Source: Polyangiaceae bacterium
GTDB taxonomy: Bacteria; Myxococcota_A; Polyangia; Polyangiales; Polyangiaceae
Direction of reading: 5' to 3'
Assembly: GCA_025936045.1 (NCBI GenBank)
Contig: JAICUB010000001.1
Location: 62,001-126,000 of the forward strand
Length of the DNA stretch: 64,000 bases
Below, in pieces: positions 35,279 to 44,253 of the stretch (its first letter is position 1; each line of letters begins with the position of its first letter). The position numbers and the translations under genes are program-made. The notes under the pieces are model-generated. The model was not told the origin of the DNA, ran no database searches, and saw nothing but the letters and a program-made list of their open reading frames with translations.

Positions 35279-36751
35279 GTGAGACGAAGTTCCGAGCCGT
35301 CGAAATCGCGGCGGGTCTGCCTAACCGCCGCGTTGATCGTCGGCTGCTCGAACGGCGCTACGGAGATGCCGAGCGCGGGCGACGACGGAAGTGGCGGCGC
35401 CGCCGGACGCGCGGGTGCAGCCGCGGGCGCGGGCGGAAGCGGTCTCGGCGGCACCACCTCGAGCGCGGGAGCCGCTCACGGTGGCGTCGCGAGCACCGGC
35501 GGCAATCCGGGTCTCGGCGGAGCACGTGCGGATGCAGGCGCTGGCGGAAGTGCAGCCGGTTCGGCCGGTAAGGCATCGCTTGGCGGCTCGAGCTCCTTCG
35601 GCGGCAAGCCCTCTAACGGCGGTGGCGGCGCGGGCGGTTCGGCGGGCAATGGTTCGACGGGCGGCCATGGGCCCGCTGCGGGCTCGGGTGGAGCGGGCGC
35701 GGCCGGCGCTGGTGCCGGTGCTGGCGGCGGCATGGGCGGCGCGGCCGGCGTCGCGAATGCGGGCGGCTCGGGCGGCACGCGACCCTGCGACATTTACGCG
35801 GCTGCCAAGACGCCATGCGTGGCCGCCCACAGCACCGTTCGCGCCCTCTACGGCGCGTACTCCGGGCCGCTCTATCAGCTGCGTCGGGCATCCGACAAGC
35901 AGACGAAGGACGTGAGCGTGCAGGGCCCAGGAGGATTCGTGGACGTGTCCGTTCAGGATGCGTTTTGCAACGGGACGACGTGCACCATCTCCATCCTCTA
36001 CGACCAATCCTCGAACAAGAACGACCTCACGAAATCGCCCGTCGCTCATTGGCTGACCGACGGCGGTACCGAAGCAAACGCCAGTAAAGGCAAGACGACC
36101 GTCGGCGGCCACACCGCCTACGGCATCTACGTCACGGGCTATTCGGACAACGTGGCGTACCGGAACAACGCCACCAAAGGCGTCGCGAAAAACGACGAGG
36201 CCGAAGCCATGTACATGATCGTAGACGGCAAGCGCTTCAGCGATCAGTGCTGTTTCGACTACGGCAACGCCGAAACCAGCGGCAACGACGAAGGCAACGG
36301 CACCATGGAGGCCGTTTACTTCGGCTCGGACATCACCTGGGGCGGCAAGGGCGACGGCAACGGACCCTGGGTCGCCGGGGATCTCGAGAACGGCGTGTTC
36401 AAATCCGACAAGGGCGGCTGGCAATCACAATCGATCATGGTGCCGGGCGCCAAATCCATCGCGGCAGCGTTTGCCGTAGCGATGCTGAAGGGACCCTCGG
36501 GCAATCGCTTCACATTGAAGGGCGGTAGCGCGCAGAGCGGAGGCCTCACCACGATGTGGGATTCGGTTCGGCCGTCGCCCGGCTACAGTCCGAAGAAGCT
36601 CCAAGGCGCGATTATTCTCGGAACCGGAGGAGACGGCAGCAACGGCGGCACCGGCACGTTTTACGAAGGGGCGATGACGGCGGGCAATCCGCCCGATTCG
36701 GTCGACGACGCCGTCCAGGCGAACATCGTGGAGGCGGGCTATGGCCATTGA
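35279..36751 (+). CDS. GH54 alpha-L-arabinofuranosidase lipoprotein
   Basis: A 490-residue enzyme. Lipobox LIVGC, a Gly/Ala/Ser linker to about residue 175, then a catalytic domain that opens with PCDIYAAAKTPCVAAHSTVR and ALYGAYSGPLYQLRR, exactly as in fungal AbfB. Nucleophile Glu344 is in GNGTMEAVYFG; acid/base Asp452 in GTGGDGSNGG; the vicinal Cys pair is in QCCFDYGNAETSG. The arabinose-binding CBM42 found in fungal enzymes is missing. GTG 35279 is inferred from the signal peptide. The last 11 bases overlap the GH2 gene, so the two are coupled. Confidence 0.9.
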   Translation: MRRSSEPSKSRRVCLTAALIVGCSNGATEMPSAGDDGSGGAAGRAGAAAGAGGSGLGGTTSSAGAAHGGVASTGGNPGLGGARADAGAGGSAAGSAGKASLGGSSSFGGKPSNGGGGAGGSAGNGSTGGHGPAAGSGGAGAAGAGAGAGGGMGGAAGVANAGGSGGTRPCDIYAAAKTPCVAAHSTVRALYGAYSGPLYQLRRASDKQTKDVSVQGPGGFVDVSVQDAFCNGTTCTISILYDQSSNKNDLTKSPVAHWLTDGGTEANASKGKTTVGGHTAYGIYVTGYSDNVAYRNNATKGVAKNDEAEAMYMIVDGKRFSDQCCFDYGNAETSGNDEGNGTMEAVYFGSDITWGGKGDGNGPWVAGDLENGVFKSDKGGWQSQSIMVPGAKSIAAAFAVAMLKGPSGNRFTLKGGSAQSGGLTTMWDSVRPSPGYSPKKLQGAIILGTGGDGSNGGTGTFYEGAMTAGNPPDSVDDAVQANIVEAGYGH

Positions 36752-39470
36752 TCGTGTCGGCTTCGGTCTCGCGCTCGCGGTTCTCGCCGGCTGCTCCGGG
36801 CACGCCCCGCACGGCGCTCCGCAAACGCTCGGAGGCGCCGCGCGAGGAGGCGGCGGCGGGAACGCGGAAATCGCCGGCAGCTCCGGTGCCGGGGGCGTGC
36901 ATACGGGGGCCGGTGGCGCTTCCGGGACGAGTGCCGGCGCGTCGGGAGGCAACTCGGGGAAGGCAGGCGCTGCCGCGATGTCCGGCGGTCGCGCGGGCGT
37001 TGCCGGTACGGACAGTGGCGGCGTCTTTCAGACGGGCGGCTCCGGTGGGGTGTCAGGAGGGAACGCGGGCAGCGCCGGAGCACAAGCCGGGAGCGGCACG
37101 GCGGGCACACCGACCGTCGCGCAGGGAAATACGTACGACGGCAAGCGGCCGACGACGCAGAACTTCGACGCCGAATGGCGGTTCCATCTGGGCGACGTCA
37201 CGGGGGCGCAGTCCTCGACGTTCGACGACAGCGCGTGGACGTCGCTCAACGTTCCACACGACTTTAGCGTGTCGCTGCCGTTCTCACAGAGCTCGGCGTC
37301 CGGTGCCGGCGGGGGCTACCTCGACGGCGGGGTCGGCTGGTATAGAAAATCGTTCACGCTACCGAGCTCGGCGGCGAGCGAGCGCGTGTTCGTGCAGTTC
37401 GACGGCGTCTACATGGACAGCACGGTGTGGTTGAACGGCACGCAGGTCTGCGCGCGCCCGTACGGCTACGTCTCGTTCGAGTGCGACCTCACGTCGGCCG
37501 CGAAGCTCACCGGTGCGAACGTGCTCGCCGTTCGCGTGAACAATCAGCTCCCGAGCAGTCGCTGGTACTCGGGGAGCGGAATTTACCGGCACGTGTGGCT
37601 CAAAACCGTGAACCCCGTTCACGTCGCGTATCTCGGCGGCTACGTGACCACGCCGCAAATCTCCGCTTCGAGCGCGAGCGTGAACGTGACGGTCACGGTA
37701 CAGAACGACGGCTCGTCCTCGCAAACGGTCAGCGTCGCGAGCTCGATCCGCGACGCCGCGGGCGTGGAAGTCGCGAAGAGCGCCGCGACGGCGGCCGACG
37801 TCGCCGCGGGCAAAACCAGCGACGTCACGCAAATGCTCGCCGTCACCAATCCCTCGCTCTGGTCGCTGGCGAAGCCGACGCTCTACAGCGCCGTCACGAC
37901 CGTATCGGTGGGGGACAGCGTCGTCGACACCTACACGACGCCGTTCGGCATCCGCAGCTTCGAATTCGATCCGAAGAACGGCTTCTCCTTGAACGGAGAG
38001 AGCGTGAAGCTCAACGGCGTGTGCAACCATCACGACTTGGGCAGCCTCGGGGCCGCGGTCAACTTTCGAGCGATCCAAAAGCGGATGGAGCTACTCAAGG
38101 ACATGGGCGTCAATGCGCTCCGTACGTCCCACAACCCCCCGGCGCCGGAGCTCCTCGACCTCGCGGACAGCATGGGTTTTCTCGTCATGGACGAGGCGTT
38201 CGACTGCTGGGACCAGGCGAAGGTCAAATACGACTACGCGCGCTTTTTCAAGGAATGGGCCACGACGGACATCGCCGACATGGTCGCTCGGGATCGCAAC
38301 CATCCGAGCGTCGTCATCTGGAGTATCGGCAACGAAATCCCGAACGCGAACCCCACGACGGCGCGGACGCTCATGTCCGCGGTGAAGGCGAAGGACTCCA
38401 CGCGAGTCGTCGGGCAGGCCTTCAATCCGTACGACGCGTCGACGGCGGCCGTCGAAGACGTGGTCGGCATCAACTACAACACCGGGCTCTACGATTCGGT
38501 CCACTCCGGCAATCCGAGCTGGAAGCTCTTCGCGAGCGAGACCTCGTCGGCGGTGCGGAGCCGCGGCGTCTACAAACTTCCCGTGACGTCGAACGTGCTC
38601 ACGTCGAACGACACGCAATGCTCGTCCTACGACAACAGCATCGTGAGCTGGGGAGCGAGCGCCGAGCAATCGTGGACCAACGTCAACACGCGCTCGTCCA
38701 TCGCGGGCGAGTTCATCTGGACGGGCTTCGACTACATCGGCGAGCCGACGCCCTACGGTTGGCCCGCGAAAAGCTCGTATTTCGGCGCGATCGACACGGC
38801 GGACTTTCCGAAGGACATCTACTATTTCTACAAGAGCCGCTGGAATTACGCGGGCCCGCCCATGGTGCACGTGACGCCCATGGATTGGACCTCGTGGACC
38901 GCGGGGCAATCGGTGCCCGTGTTCGTCTACAGCAATGCGGACAGCGTCGAGCTCTTCCTGAACGGCACCTCGCTCGGCTCGAAGAACGTGGTGTCCACGG
39001 CGGGGCAGGCCAACGCCGGACACCTCGCGTGGACGGTGAGTTTCGCCGCGGGCACGCTCGAGGCGAGGGCGACGAAGAACGGCGCCGTCGTGGCGACCGA
39101 CAGCGTTCGCACGGCGGGCAAAGCGGCGGCCGTCGTTCTCAAGAGCGATCGCAGCGCGATCACGGCCGACGGTGTGGATCTGGCCTTCGTCGAAGCGGAC
39201 ATCGTCGACGACCAAGGCGTGCTCGTCCCGCAAGGCAACGACGAGGTCAGCTTCACGGTGAGTGGGCCCGCCGCCATCGTGGGCGTGGACAACGGCAACC
39301 CGATTGGTCACGAATCCTACAAGGGCTCGAAGATGGCCGCTTTCAGCGGGAAGCTCCTCGCCATCGTGCAGTCGACGAGCTCGCCGGGCAGCGTGACGGT
39401 GACCGCGACCTCGAGCGGGAGCTCGTCGCTCGCGCCGGGCACGGTCGCGATCACGACGCAGGCTCCCTGA
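36741..39470 (+). CDS. GH2 beta-galactosidase-like lipoprotein
   Basis: A 909-residue enzyme. Lipobox LAVLAGC, Gly/Ala linker to about residue 125, then the GH2 domains: sugar-binding jelly roll (NFDAEWRFHLGDVTGAQ), Ig-like sandwich, TIM barrel and C-terminal Ig-like domains. Acid/base Glu is near residue 532 (WSIGNEIPNANP); the nucleophile is probably Glu near 599 (FASETSSAVRSRGVY). The C-terminal part resembles DUF4982 plus a GH2 C-terminal domain. Likely removes beta-galactosyl units from arabinogalactan or xyloglucan side chains. ATG 36741 overlaps the GH54 stop. Confidence 0.88.
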   Translation: MAIDRVGFGLALAVLAGCSGHAPHGAPQTLGGAARGGGGGNAEIAGSSGAGGVHTGAGGASGTSAGASGGNSGKAGAAAMSGGRAGVAGTDSGGVFQTGGSGGVSGGNAGSAGAQAGSGTAGTPTVAQGNTYDGKRPTTQNFDAEWRFHLGDVTGAQSSTFDDSAWTSLNVPHDFSVSLPFSQSSASGAGGGYLDGGVGWYRKSFTLPSSAASERVFVQFDGVYMDSTVWLNGTQVCARPYGYVSFECDLTSAAKLTGANVLAVRVNNQLPSSRWYSGSGIYRHVWLKTVNPVHVAYLGGYVTTPQISASSASVNVTVTVQNDGSSSQTVSVASSIRDAAGVEVAKSAATAADVAAGKTSDVTQMLAVTNPSLWSLAKPTLYSAVTTVSVGDSVVDTYTTPFGIRSFEFDPKNGFSLNGESVKLNGVCNHHDLGSLGAAVNFRAIQKRMELLKDMGVNALRTSHNPPAPELLDLADSMGFLVMDEAFDCWDQAKVKYDYARFFKEWATTDIADMVARDRNHPSVVIWSIGNEIPNANPTTARTLMSAVKAKDSTRVVGQAFNPYDASTAAVEDVVGINYNTGLYDSVHSGNPSWKLFASETSSAVRSRGVYKLPVTSNVLTSNDTQCSSYDNSIVSWGASAEQSWTNVNTRSSIAGEFIWTGFDYIGEPTPYGWPAKSSYFGAIDTADFPKDIYYFYKSRWNYAGPPMVHVTPMDWTSWTAGQSVPVFVYSNADSVELFLNGTSLGSKNVVSTAGQANAGHLAWTVSFAAGTLEARATKNGAVVATDSVRTAGKAAAVVLKSDRSAITADGVDLAFVEADIVDDQGVLVPQGNDEVSFTVSGPAAIVGVDNGNPIGHESYKGSKMAAFSGKLLAIVQSTSSPGSVTVTATSSGSSSLAPGTVAITTQAP

Positions 39471-39581
39471 CCCGCGAGGCCCGGGCGCCGGCGCTCGTCG
39501 ATTTTCTTGGACCGGTTCGAGCGGGCCCGGGCGACTGCGGCACGGCGTCCGAACGGGCGCCTCTGTCACCGGAGCGCCCCC

Positions 39582-40925
39582 ATGCGAGTCGAGCACCTGT
39601 TCGCGACCTTTCTTTTGGGCCCGGCCGTCGTCGGCGCCTTCGGCTGTAGCGTCGCGGGCGACGTACCCGCGGAAGGCGGAGCCGGAGCTGCTACGGGCCA
39701 AGGAGGCACGAGCGGGCACGGAGCCGGTGGTACCTCCCCGATCGGCGGCGCTGCGCAAACGGGCGGCGCGGGCGGCACCGGCGGCACCACGTCGCAAGCA
39801 GGAAGCGGCAGCGGCGCGGTTGGCGGCTCAGCCGGTAGCGCTGTGACGACCGCGGGTGCGGGAGGCTCCGGCGACGGCGGACGGGGCGACGCGGGGGCCG
39901 GTGCGGCGGGCGCCGGCGGTCGAAGGGGTGCGGGTGGACGGGGTGGCGACGCGGCAGCCGGCGGTGCGCGGACATCGGGTGGTGCGAGCAACGGCGGCGC
40001 GAGCAACGGCGGCGCGAGCAACGGTGGTGCGAGCAGCGGTGGCGCAACGTCGGGCGCGGGCGCTGGAGGTCGCTCGACGTCCGGTGCGGGTGGCGGTGGC
40101 AACGGGACTTGCACGGCATCGAAAGCGGCGGGCTCGAACGTGTCCGGCAGCGGGCCGCACAAGGTGACGGTAGAAACCAACTCCGACGCCGGGATCAAGG
40201 AAGGTACGATCTTCCGGCCGACGGATTTGGGCGGAACCGAGAAATACCCGATCTTCGTCTGGGGAGAGGGCGGCTGCTCCGAAAACGGCTTGTCGAATTC
40301 GGCAGCCATGGCGGAGCTCGCGTCCCACGGCTACTTCGTCATTGCCGACGGCACGCCCAACAACAGCGCGTCGCGATCCTTGGACTCATCGAACGTCGCC
40401 TCGATGGGAAAGCCGCTGCTCGCCTACGTCGATTGGGCCGTCGCCGAGAACGACAAGGCGTGCAGCGCGTATTACCAAAGCCTCGACACCACGAAGATAG
40501 CCTCCAACGGATTCTCGTGTGGGGGGCTCATGGCCGAGGGGACGGCCGGGGCCGCGGGCATCACCACCTGGGGCCTCAACAGCAGCGGCCTCTTTAGCGC
40601 GGATCAGGCCTTCTACAAGACGGTTCACACGCCGGTGTTGATCGTGCTCGGCGGCTCCGACGATATCGCCTACGCGAACGGCGAACGCGACTACGACAAC
40701 ATCAGCGCGCTCGGCATTCCGATCATGCTCTTTAGCAAGGCGCTCGGGCACGGTGGCGACTTGTTCTCGAAGAACGGCGGGGACTTCACGAAGATCGACC
40801 TCGCGTGGCTCAACTGGTGGCTCAAAGGCGACGAGACGGCGACCGGGAAAGGTTTGCTCGTCGGCGCGAGCTGCCCGTATTGCTCGGACAGCGCCTGGGA
40901 AAAGAAGTCGGCGAACCTCCCGTAA
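39582..40925 (+). CDS. Alpha/beta hydrolase lipoprotein, paralogue
   Basis: A 447-residue lipoprotein (VVGAFGC) with an especially repetitive linker (GGASN units) to about residue 180. The hydrolase domain has VWGEGGCSENG, LASHGYFVIADGTPN, nucleophile Ser312 in SNGFSCGGLMAEG, Asp in VLGGSDDIAYA, and His in ALGHGGDL. It shares with the protein at 24164 both the fold signatures and the ending SC-x2-C-x-DSAW. Probably an esterase on wall polysaccharides; substrate unknown. Confidence 0.8.
   Translation: MRVEHLFATFLLGPAVVGAFGCSVAGDVPAEGGAGAATGQGGTSGHGAGGTSPIGGAAQTGGAGGTGGTTSQAGSGSGAVGGSAGSAVTTAGAGGSGDGGRGDAGAGAAGAGGRRGAGGRGGDAAAGGARTSGGASNGGASNGGASNGGASSGGATSGAGAGGRSTSGAGGGGNGTCTASKAAGSNVSGSGPHKVTVETNSDAGIKEGTIFRPTDLGGTEKYPIFVWGEGGCSENGLSNSAAMAELASHGYFVIADGTPNNSASRSLDSSNVASMGKPLLAYVDWAVAENDKACSAYYQSLDTTKIASNGFSCGGLMAEGTAGAAGITTWGLNSSGLFSADQAFYKTVHTPVLIVLGGSDDIAYANGERDYDNISALGIPIMLFSKALGHGGDLFSKNGGDFTKIDLAWLNWWLKGDETATGKGLLVGASCPYCSDSAWEKKSANLP
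39982..40041 (+). repeat. 15-bp tandem repeat in hydrolase linker
   Basis: Four 15-bp units of ggcgcgagcaacggc with small changes, encoding GASNG repeats of the linker. Confidence 0.85.
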
Positions 40926-40956
40926 CTCTCGCAAGAGACGGAAGGGACGCTCTCTC

Positions 40957-41937
40957 TCACAGAGTGTGGCGGGAGAGCGCGGGCCAAGCGATGGTGGGAT
41001 CGCCAGGATCCTCGCCGCCGCCCTGCTTGGTACACAAGATCACCTCGACTCCGCCGGCGCAGCCTGCATAGTGCGAGCAACCGGTCGTGTCCGGCTCCGA
41101 TGCCGCGCCGGTACAGCCGTCGATCGCCGCCCAGGTCTCGAAGGTCGCTTGCGCGCCGAGGAAGGTGAGCGGCATGCCCGGAACCAGCGACGAAGCACCG
41201 CCCTGATAGGGAACACGTGAGTCAGCGGTGCCGCGGAAGGAAACCACGCTGATCGGCCGAGGCGGCGTGCAGTCGTCCACGTTTTCGGCGAGCAGATCGA
41301 AGGCGGCCGGCGCCGCGCCCGCGAACACGTCGGCCGCATGACACGCGAGATAGTGCGCCATGCCGCCTCCCGTGAGCACGCCCACCGCGTACACGCGAGC
41401 GGGATCGACGCAAGCGAGCGTTCGAACCTGAGCCACGAGCGCGCGCGCGAAGGCCACGTCGTCGACGTTGGCGACGCAGCACGGACCGACGTTCCATGCC
41501 GTCCCCGCCGGGCCTTTCAAGCCGTCGGGGAAGGCCATGAGGACGCCGTCCGGATCGAGCGCTGCGGGATAGGGCGAGCTCGTGCGTTCTTTGCTGCCCG
41601 ACGCGCCCATGCCGTGAAAATCCACGACCAACGGCGCAGGGTTCACGCCGCGGTAGCTCGGCGGAACGTGCAGGAGGTAGGTACGGCTGACCCCATCGAC
41701 GAGGACGGATTGGGCACTATCTCCGGACAGGGCCGGCATGGACGGGCACGCGGCCGGCTCGCCTGCGTCGGTAGCGCCGTCCGGCGCATCCTCGGAGCTC
41801 GCTCCGCCTGCGTTCCCGAGACCGCCGTCGACGGGCGCCTGCCCGGTGATCGCATAGAGGTCGGCGCGCGAACAGCCGGCGCTCGCGAGCGCCATCGCAG
41901 TGAGCGCCGTCGCAGCACTGGGCCAATGCATGCTCAT
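40957..41937 (-). CDS. CE1-like lipoprotein lacking catalytic Ser and His
   Basis: A 326-residue lipoprotein (lipobox ALASAGC, Cys22) clearly homologous to the esterases at 22805 and 26653: RTYLLHVPPSYRG, LVVDFHGMGASGS, WNVGPCCVANVDDVAFA, and YLACHAADVFAGAAPAAFDL. In the nucleophile elbow GFSMGGGM has become GVLTGGGM, so Ser is Leu188. The His position (GTHAPGDP) reads GGEDPGDP, so His is Glu309. The Asp (GTADSRVPY) remains. It lacks the long Gly/Ser linker of its relatives. It is the last gene of a sigma/FecR operon, coupled by ATGA. A sugar-binding or sensing pseudoenzyme is the best reading. Confidence 0.85.
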   Translation of the reverse strand: MSMHWPSAATALTAMALASAGCSRADLYAITGQAPVDGGLGNAGGASSEDAPDGATDAGEPAACPSMPALSGDSAQSVLVDGVSRTYLLHVPPSYRGVNPAPLVVDFHGMGASGSKERTSSPYPAALDPDGVLMAFPDGLKGPAGTAWNVGPCCVANVDDVAFARALVAQVRTLACVDPARVYAVGVLTGGGMAHYLACHAADVFAGAAPAAFDLLAENVDDCTPPRPISVVSFRGTADSRVPYQGGASSLVPGMPLTFLGAQATFETWAAIDGCTGAASEPDTTGCSHYAGCAGGVEVILCTKQGGGEDPGDPTIAWPALSRHTL

Positions 41938-43007
41938 GGTCGTGCTCCGATGGTGAGGGTGAAGAGCACGTTCGGCCGTCCCGTCGTTGCTACCACCGAA
42001 TCCAAGACGTGGACGGCGACGTAAGGCTCCGCGAGCTCTAGGTGACCGGCCATGGTCACGTAAAGCCGAGCCGGTAAGCCCACGCGGGCACCGGCCCCCG
42101 CATCGACGAGCAGAGCCCAGCGCGCCGCTCGATGTCCGAGATTCGGAACGTTCGCTTCCGCCGTGAGCGTCGTGTGGAGCGCTCCCGAGGACAAGGTGAG
42201 GACGGGTTGGATGCCAGTGCGTACGGGCGCGCAAAAGCAGAGTCCGAACAGCGCAAATTCCCTGGCAACCCCCACGCCGCCCGCTGCGGTCTCGACGCGC
42301 GGCCGAGTACCGAAGCCCGCGGCCGTCGCCTGAAGTGACAGCCACGAACCGAGCGCCCAGTCGACCTGCACGAGTGGCAGCAGCGCGGGTCCCACGGCAC
42401 CGAAGCCCGCGAGGGCCGTCGCGCCGGCTTCGAAGCCGAGTCGCGCGGGAGCTCTGGGCGTCGCTGCTATCAGCACGGGTTCCGGGCTTGCCGCCTGCGG
42501 CAGCGTCCGATCGTGGCGGTCGAGCTCGAGGGTGACGAAGCTCGAGCGCAGCACTTCGATGGTTCGGATTGCGAGCGTTGCCGCACGGTCGTCGGTGGTG
42601 GCTTCGAGTACGACCCGCGACAAGCGGAGACGTGGATGAGAACGTTCGCAAATCCAAACGTCGGCGCCGACCGGCTCGTCGTCTCCGACCACCGCGATGA
42701 ACGCGTCGACCCCGCGCGCGCGCGCCGCACGCTCGAGCCAGGCTCGCACCTCGGCGGAGTTGCTGTCGGGAGCGGTCGGGCCGTCGGTGATCGCGACGGA
42801 AGCGCCCAGCGCGAGGAGCTCGCCCTGCAGGCGGAACATCGCCTCCTCGAGCGCCGGCGCGGCCGCGGCCGGTCGAAGCAAGGCGACCGTCACGGCCTCG
42901 GCGCGACCCGACCACATGAAGGCCAGCGCCGCGAGCGCGCAGCACAGCAGCCGGGCCGGGGCGCGGCCCCTAGCGCGACTGCTCGAGGGTGCGCGCCGCT
43001 TCGGCAT
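41934..43007 (-). CDS. Putative outer-membrane protein of the sigma/FecR operon
   Basis: A 357-residue protein with an N-terminal signal (LLCCALAALAFMWSGRAEA). Residues about 35-170 form a soluble region (LEEAMFRLQGELLALGASVA, VDAFIAVVGDDEPVGADVWI). From about 190 to the end, alternating hydrophobic strands rich in Gly, Ala and aromatic residues suggest a small beta-barrel (LGFEAGATALAGFGAVG ... NVLFTLTIGARP). I do not recognise a named family. It overlaps the FecR-like gene by 38 bases and the pseudoesterase start by 4. The same plan is seen in the protein at 50344. Confidence 0.65.
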   Translation of the reverse strand: MPKRRAPSSSRARGRAPARLLCCALAALAFMWSGRAEAVTVALLRPAAAAPALEEAMFRLQGELLALGASVAITDGPTAPDSNSAEVRAWLERAARARGVDAFIAVVGDDEPVGADVWICERSHPRLRLSRVVLEATTDDRAATLAIRTIEVLRSSFVTLELDRHDRTLPQAASPEPVLIAATPRAPARLGFEAGATALAGFGAVGPALLPLVQVDWALGSWLSLQATAAGFGTRPRVETAAGGVGVAREFALFGLCFCAPVRTGIQPVLTLSSGALHTTLTAEANVPNLGHRAARWALLVDAGAGARVGLPARLYVTMAGHLELAEPYVAVHVLDSVVATTGRPNVLFTLTIGARP

Positions 43008-44253
43008 AGCTTCCGTCCGGAAAACGGAGGAGGTACTCCGCAGCAATCCGACGAGCGCTCTCGGGCCCTTCGGTCTCGTTCACCAACATCAGCTTGCGAC
43101 CGAGCGCCTCCGCGGCATACGTCCCGGCCGGCGCGCTCGCGAGGTAGGCGTCGTACCATTTGAGCGCGCTCGGCTTGCCGCCGGACCGTTGCTCCTCGAC
43201 GCGGCCGAGCAGGAACAGTGCATCGAGCGCTCGTGGTGAGCTCGGAAAGCGCTCCCGCTCCGCGAGCAGCGCCGAGCGCGCGAGGTCCGGCCGGTGCCGG
43301 TAGCGCGCCGCGTCCGCGAGCGCGATGAGCTCGTCGCTCGAGCGCGTTTTGAGGCTCACCTCGACGCCGTCCCGCGCCGCGTCCGCAAGAATGACGTCCC
43401 ATTCACCCTTCGCCAAAGCCTCTCGCCAGCGGCGCTCGGGCTTGGCGGCGGTCGTCTCGCGTGCGCGAACCGCCGCGGCCTGATCGGGGTGAACGACCGC
43501 GGAAAGTGACGGCGCGGCACTCGGGAGAGCCGGAGGCGCGGACGAGCTCGAGGCCGCAGTGGCGCGTGCTTCGCTGATCACCGTCTCGCGATTCGGCAAG
43601 CTGACGCTCAGGTTCTGGCCCGGTCGCAAGACGAGCTCGTCGCCGACGATGGGGCCGCTGACGGCGACGCGTCCCGCTCGCAGCTGCACTTCGAGCTTCT
43701 CACTCGTGGGCTCCCAGACGACCGTGAAGTCGGTGCCGCGCACGGAGACCACGAACGGACCTGCCTCCACCGACCAGCGCCGCGCCGGATTCGGCGTGAT
43801 GCGAACCGCCGCCGTGCCACGGTCGAGCACCACGCGCGCGCCCTCCGCGCTGACGGCGCGCAGGCGTCCGCGCGTGCCCGGCGTGAGCTCGAACCGGCTG
43901 CCTTCGCTGAAATAAAGACGAACGCCGCCGCCCCCGATCTCCGAGAGGTACCCGCCTTCCAAAATCTCGCCGCCGACGACGCGAGTGACCGAGACGGCGT
44001 TACGCGCAGCCGGCGAGTCCCTTCTCGCTCGCAAAACGAGAACGGCAGCCAAGGTGAGACACGCAAACAATGCGGCGCCGAGCAGTGTCAATCCTCGCAC
44101 GCGTCGAAGCTGCGCCCGATCCGCCACGTAGCGCGCCCGCACCGCGTCGAGACCTTGCTCGAGCTCCGCGGCGGAGGGCGGCTTCAAGAGCGCACGCGCG
44201 AGTCGCGTCAACTCTGCGAGCCGACCGGAGTGCGCAGGCTCCGGGCCGCTCAT
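42970..44253 (-). CDS. FecR-domain membrane protein, putative anti-sigma factor
   Basis: A 427-residue protein. Residues 1-52 are cytoplasmic and charged; one membrane helix spans about 53-73 (GLTLLGAALFACLTLAAVLV). A periplasmic FecR-like domain follows (VRLYFSEGSRFELTPGTRGR, VEAGPFVVSVRGTDFTVVWE, VSGPIVGDELVLRPGQNLSV), then from about 285 a TPR-like helical region. FecR proteins pass signals from an outer-membrane partner to a sigma factor. ATG 44253 overlaps the sigma-factor stop by 4 bases. Confidence 0.82.
   Translation of the reverse strand: MSGPEPAHSGRLAELTRLARALLKPPSAAELEQGLDAVRARYVADRAQLRRVRGLTLLGAALFACLTLAAVLVLRARRDSPAARNAVSVTRVVGGEILEGGYLSEIGGGGVRLYFSEGSRFELTPGTRGRLRAVSAEGARVVLDRGTAAVRITPNPARRWSVEAGPFVVSVRGTDFTVVWEPTSEKLEVQLRAGRVAVSGPIVGDELVLRPGQNLSVSLPNRETVISEARATAASSSSAPPALPSAAPSLSAVVHPDQAAAVRARETTAAKPERRWREALAKGEWDVILADAARDGVEVSLKTRSSDELIALADAARYRHRPDLARSALLAERERFPSSPRALDALFLLGRVEEQRSGGKPSALKWYDAYLASAPAGTYAAEALGRKLMLVNETEGPESARRIAAEYLLRFPDGSYAEAARTLEQSR

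Noticed and set aside
37427..39649. A 740-codon plus-strand frame overlapping the GH2 gene
   Set aside because: Its product is Arg/His-rich with no domain; the GH2 frame has full catalytic motifs.
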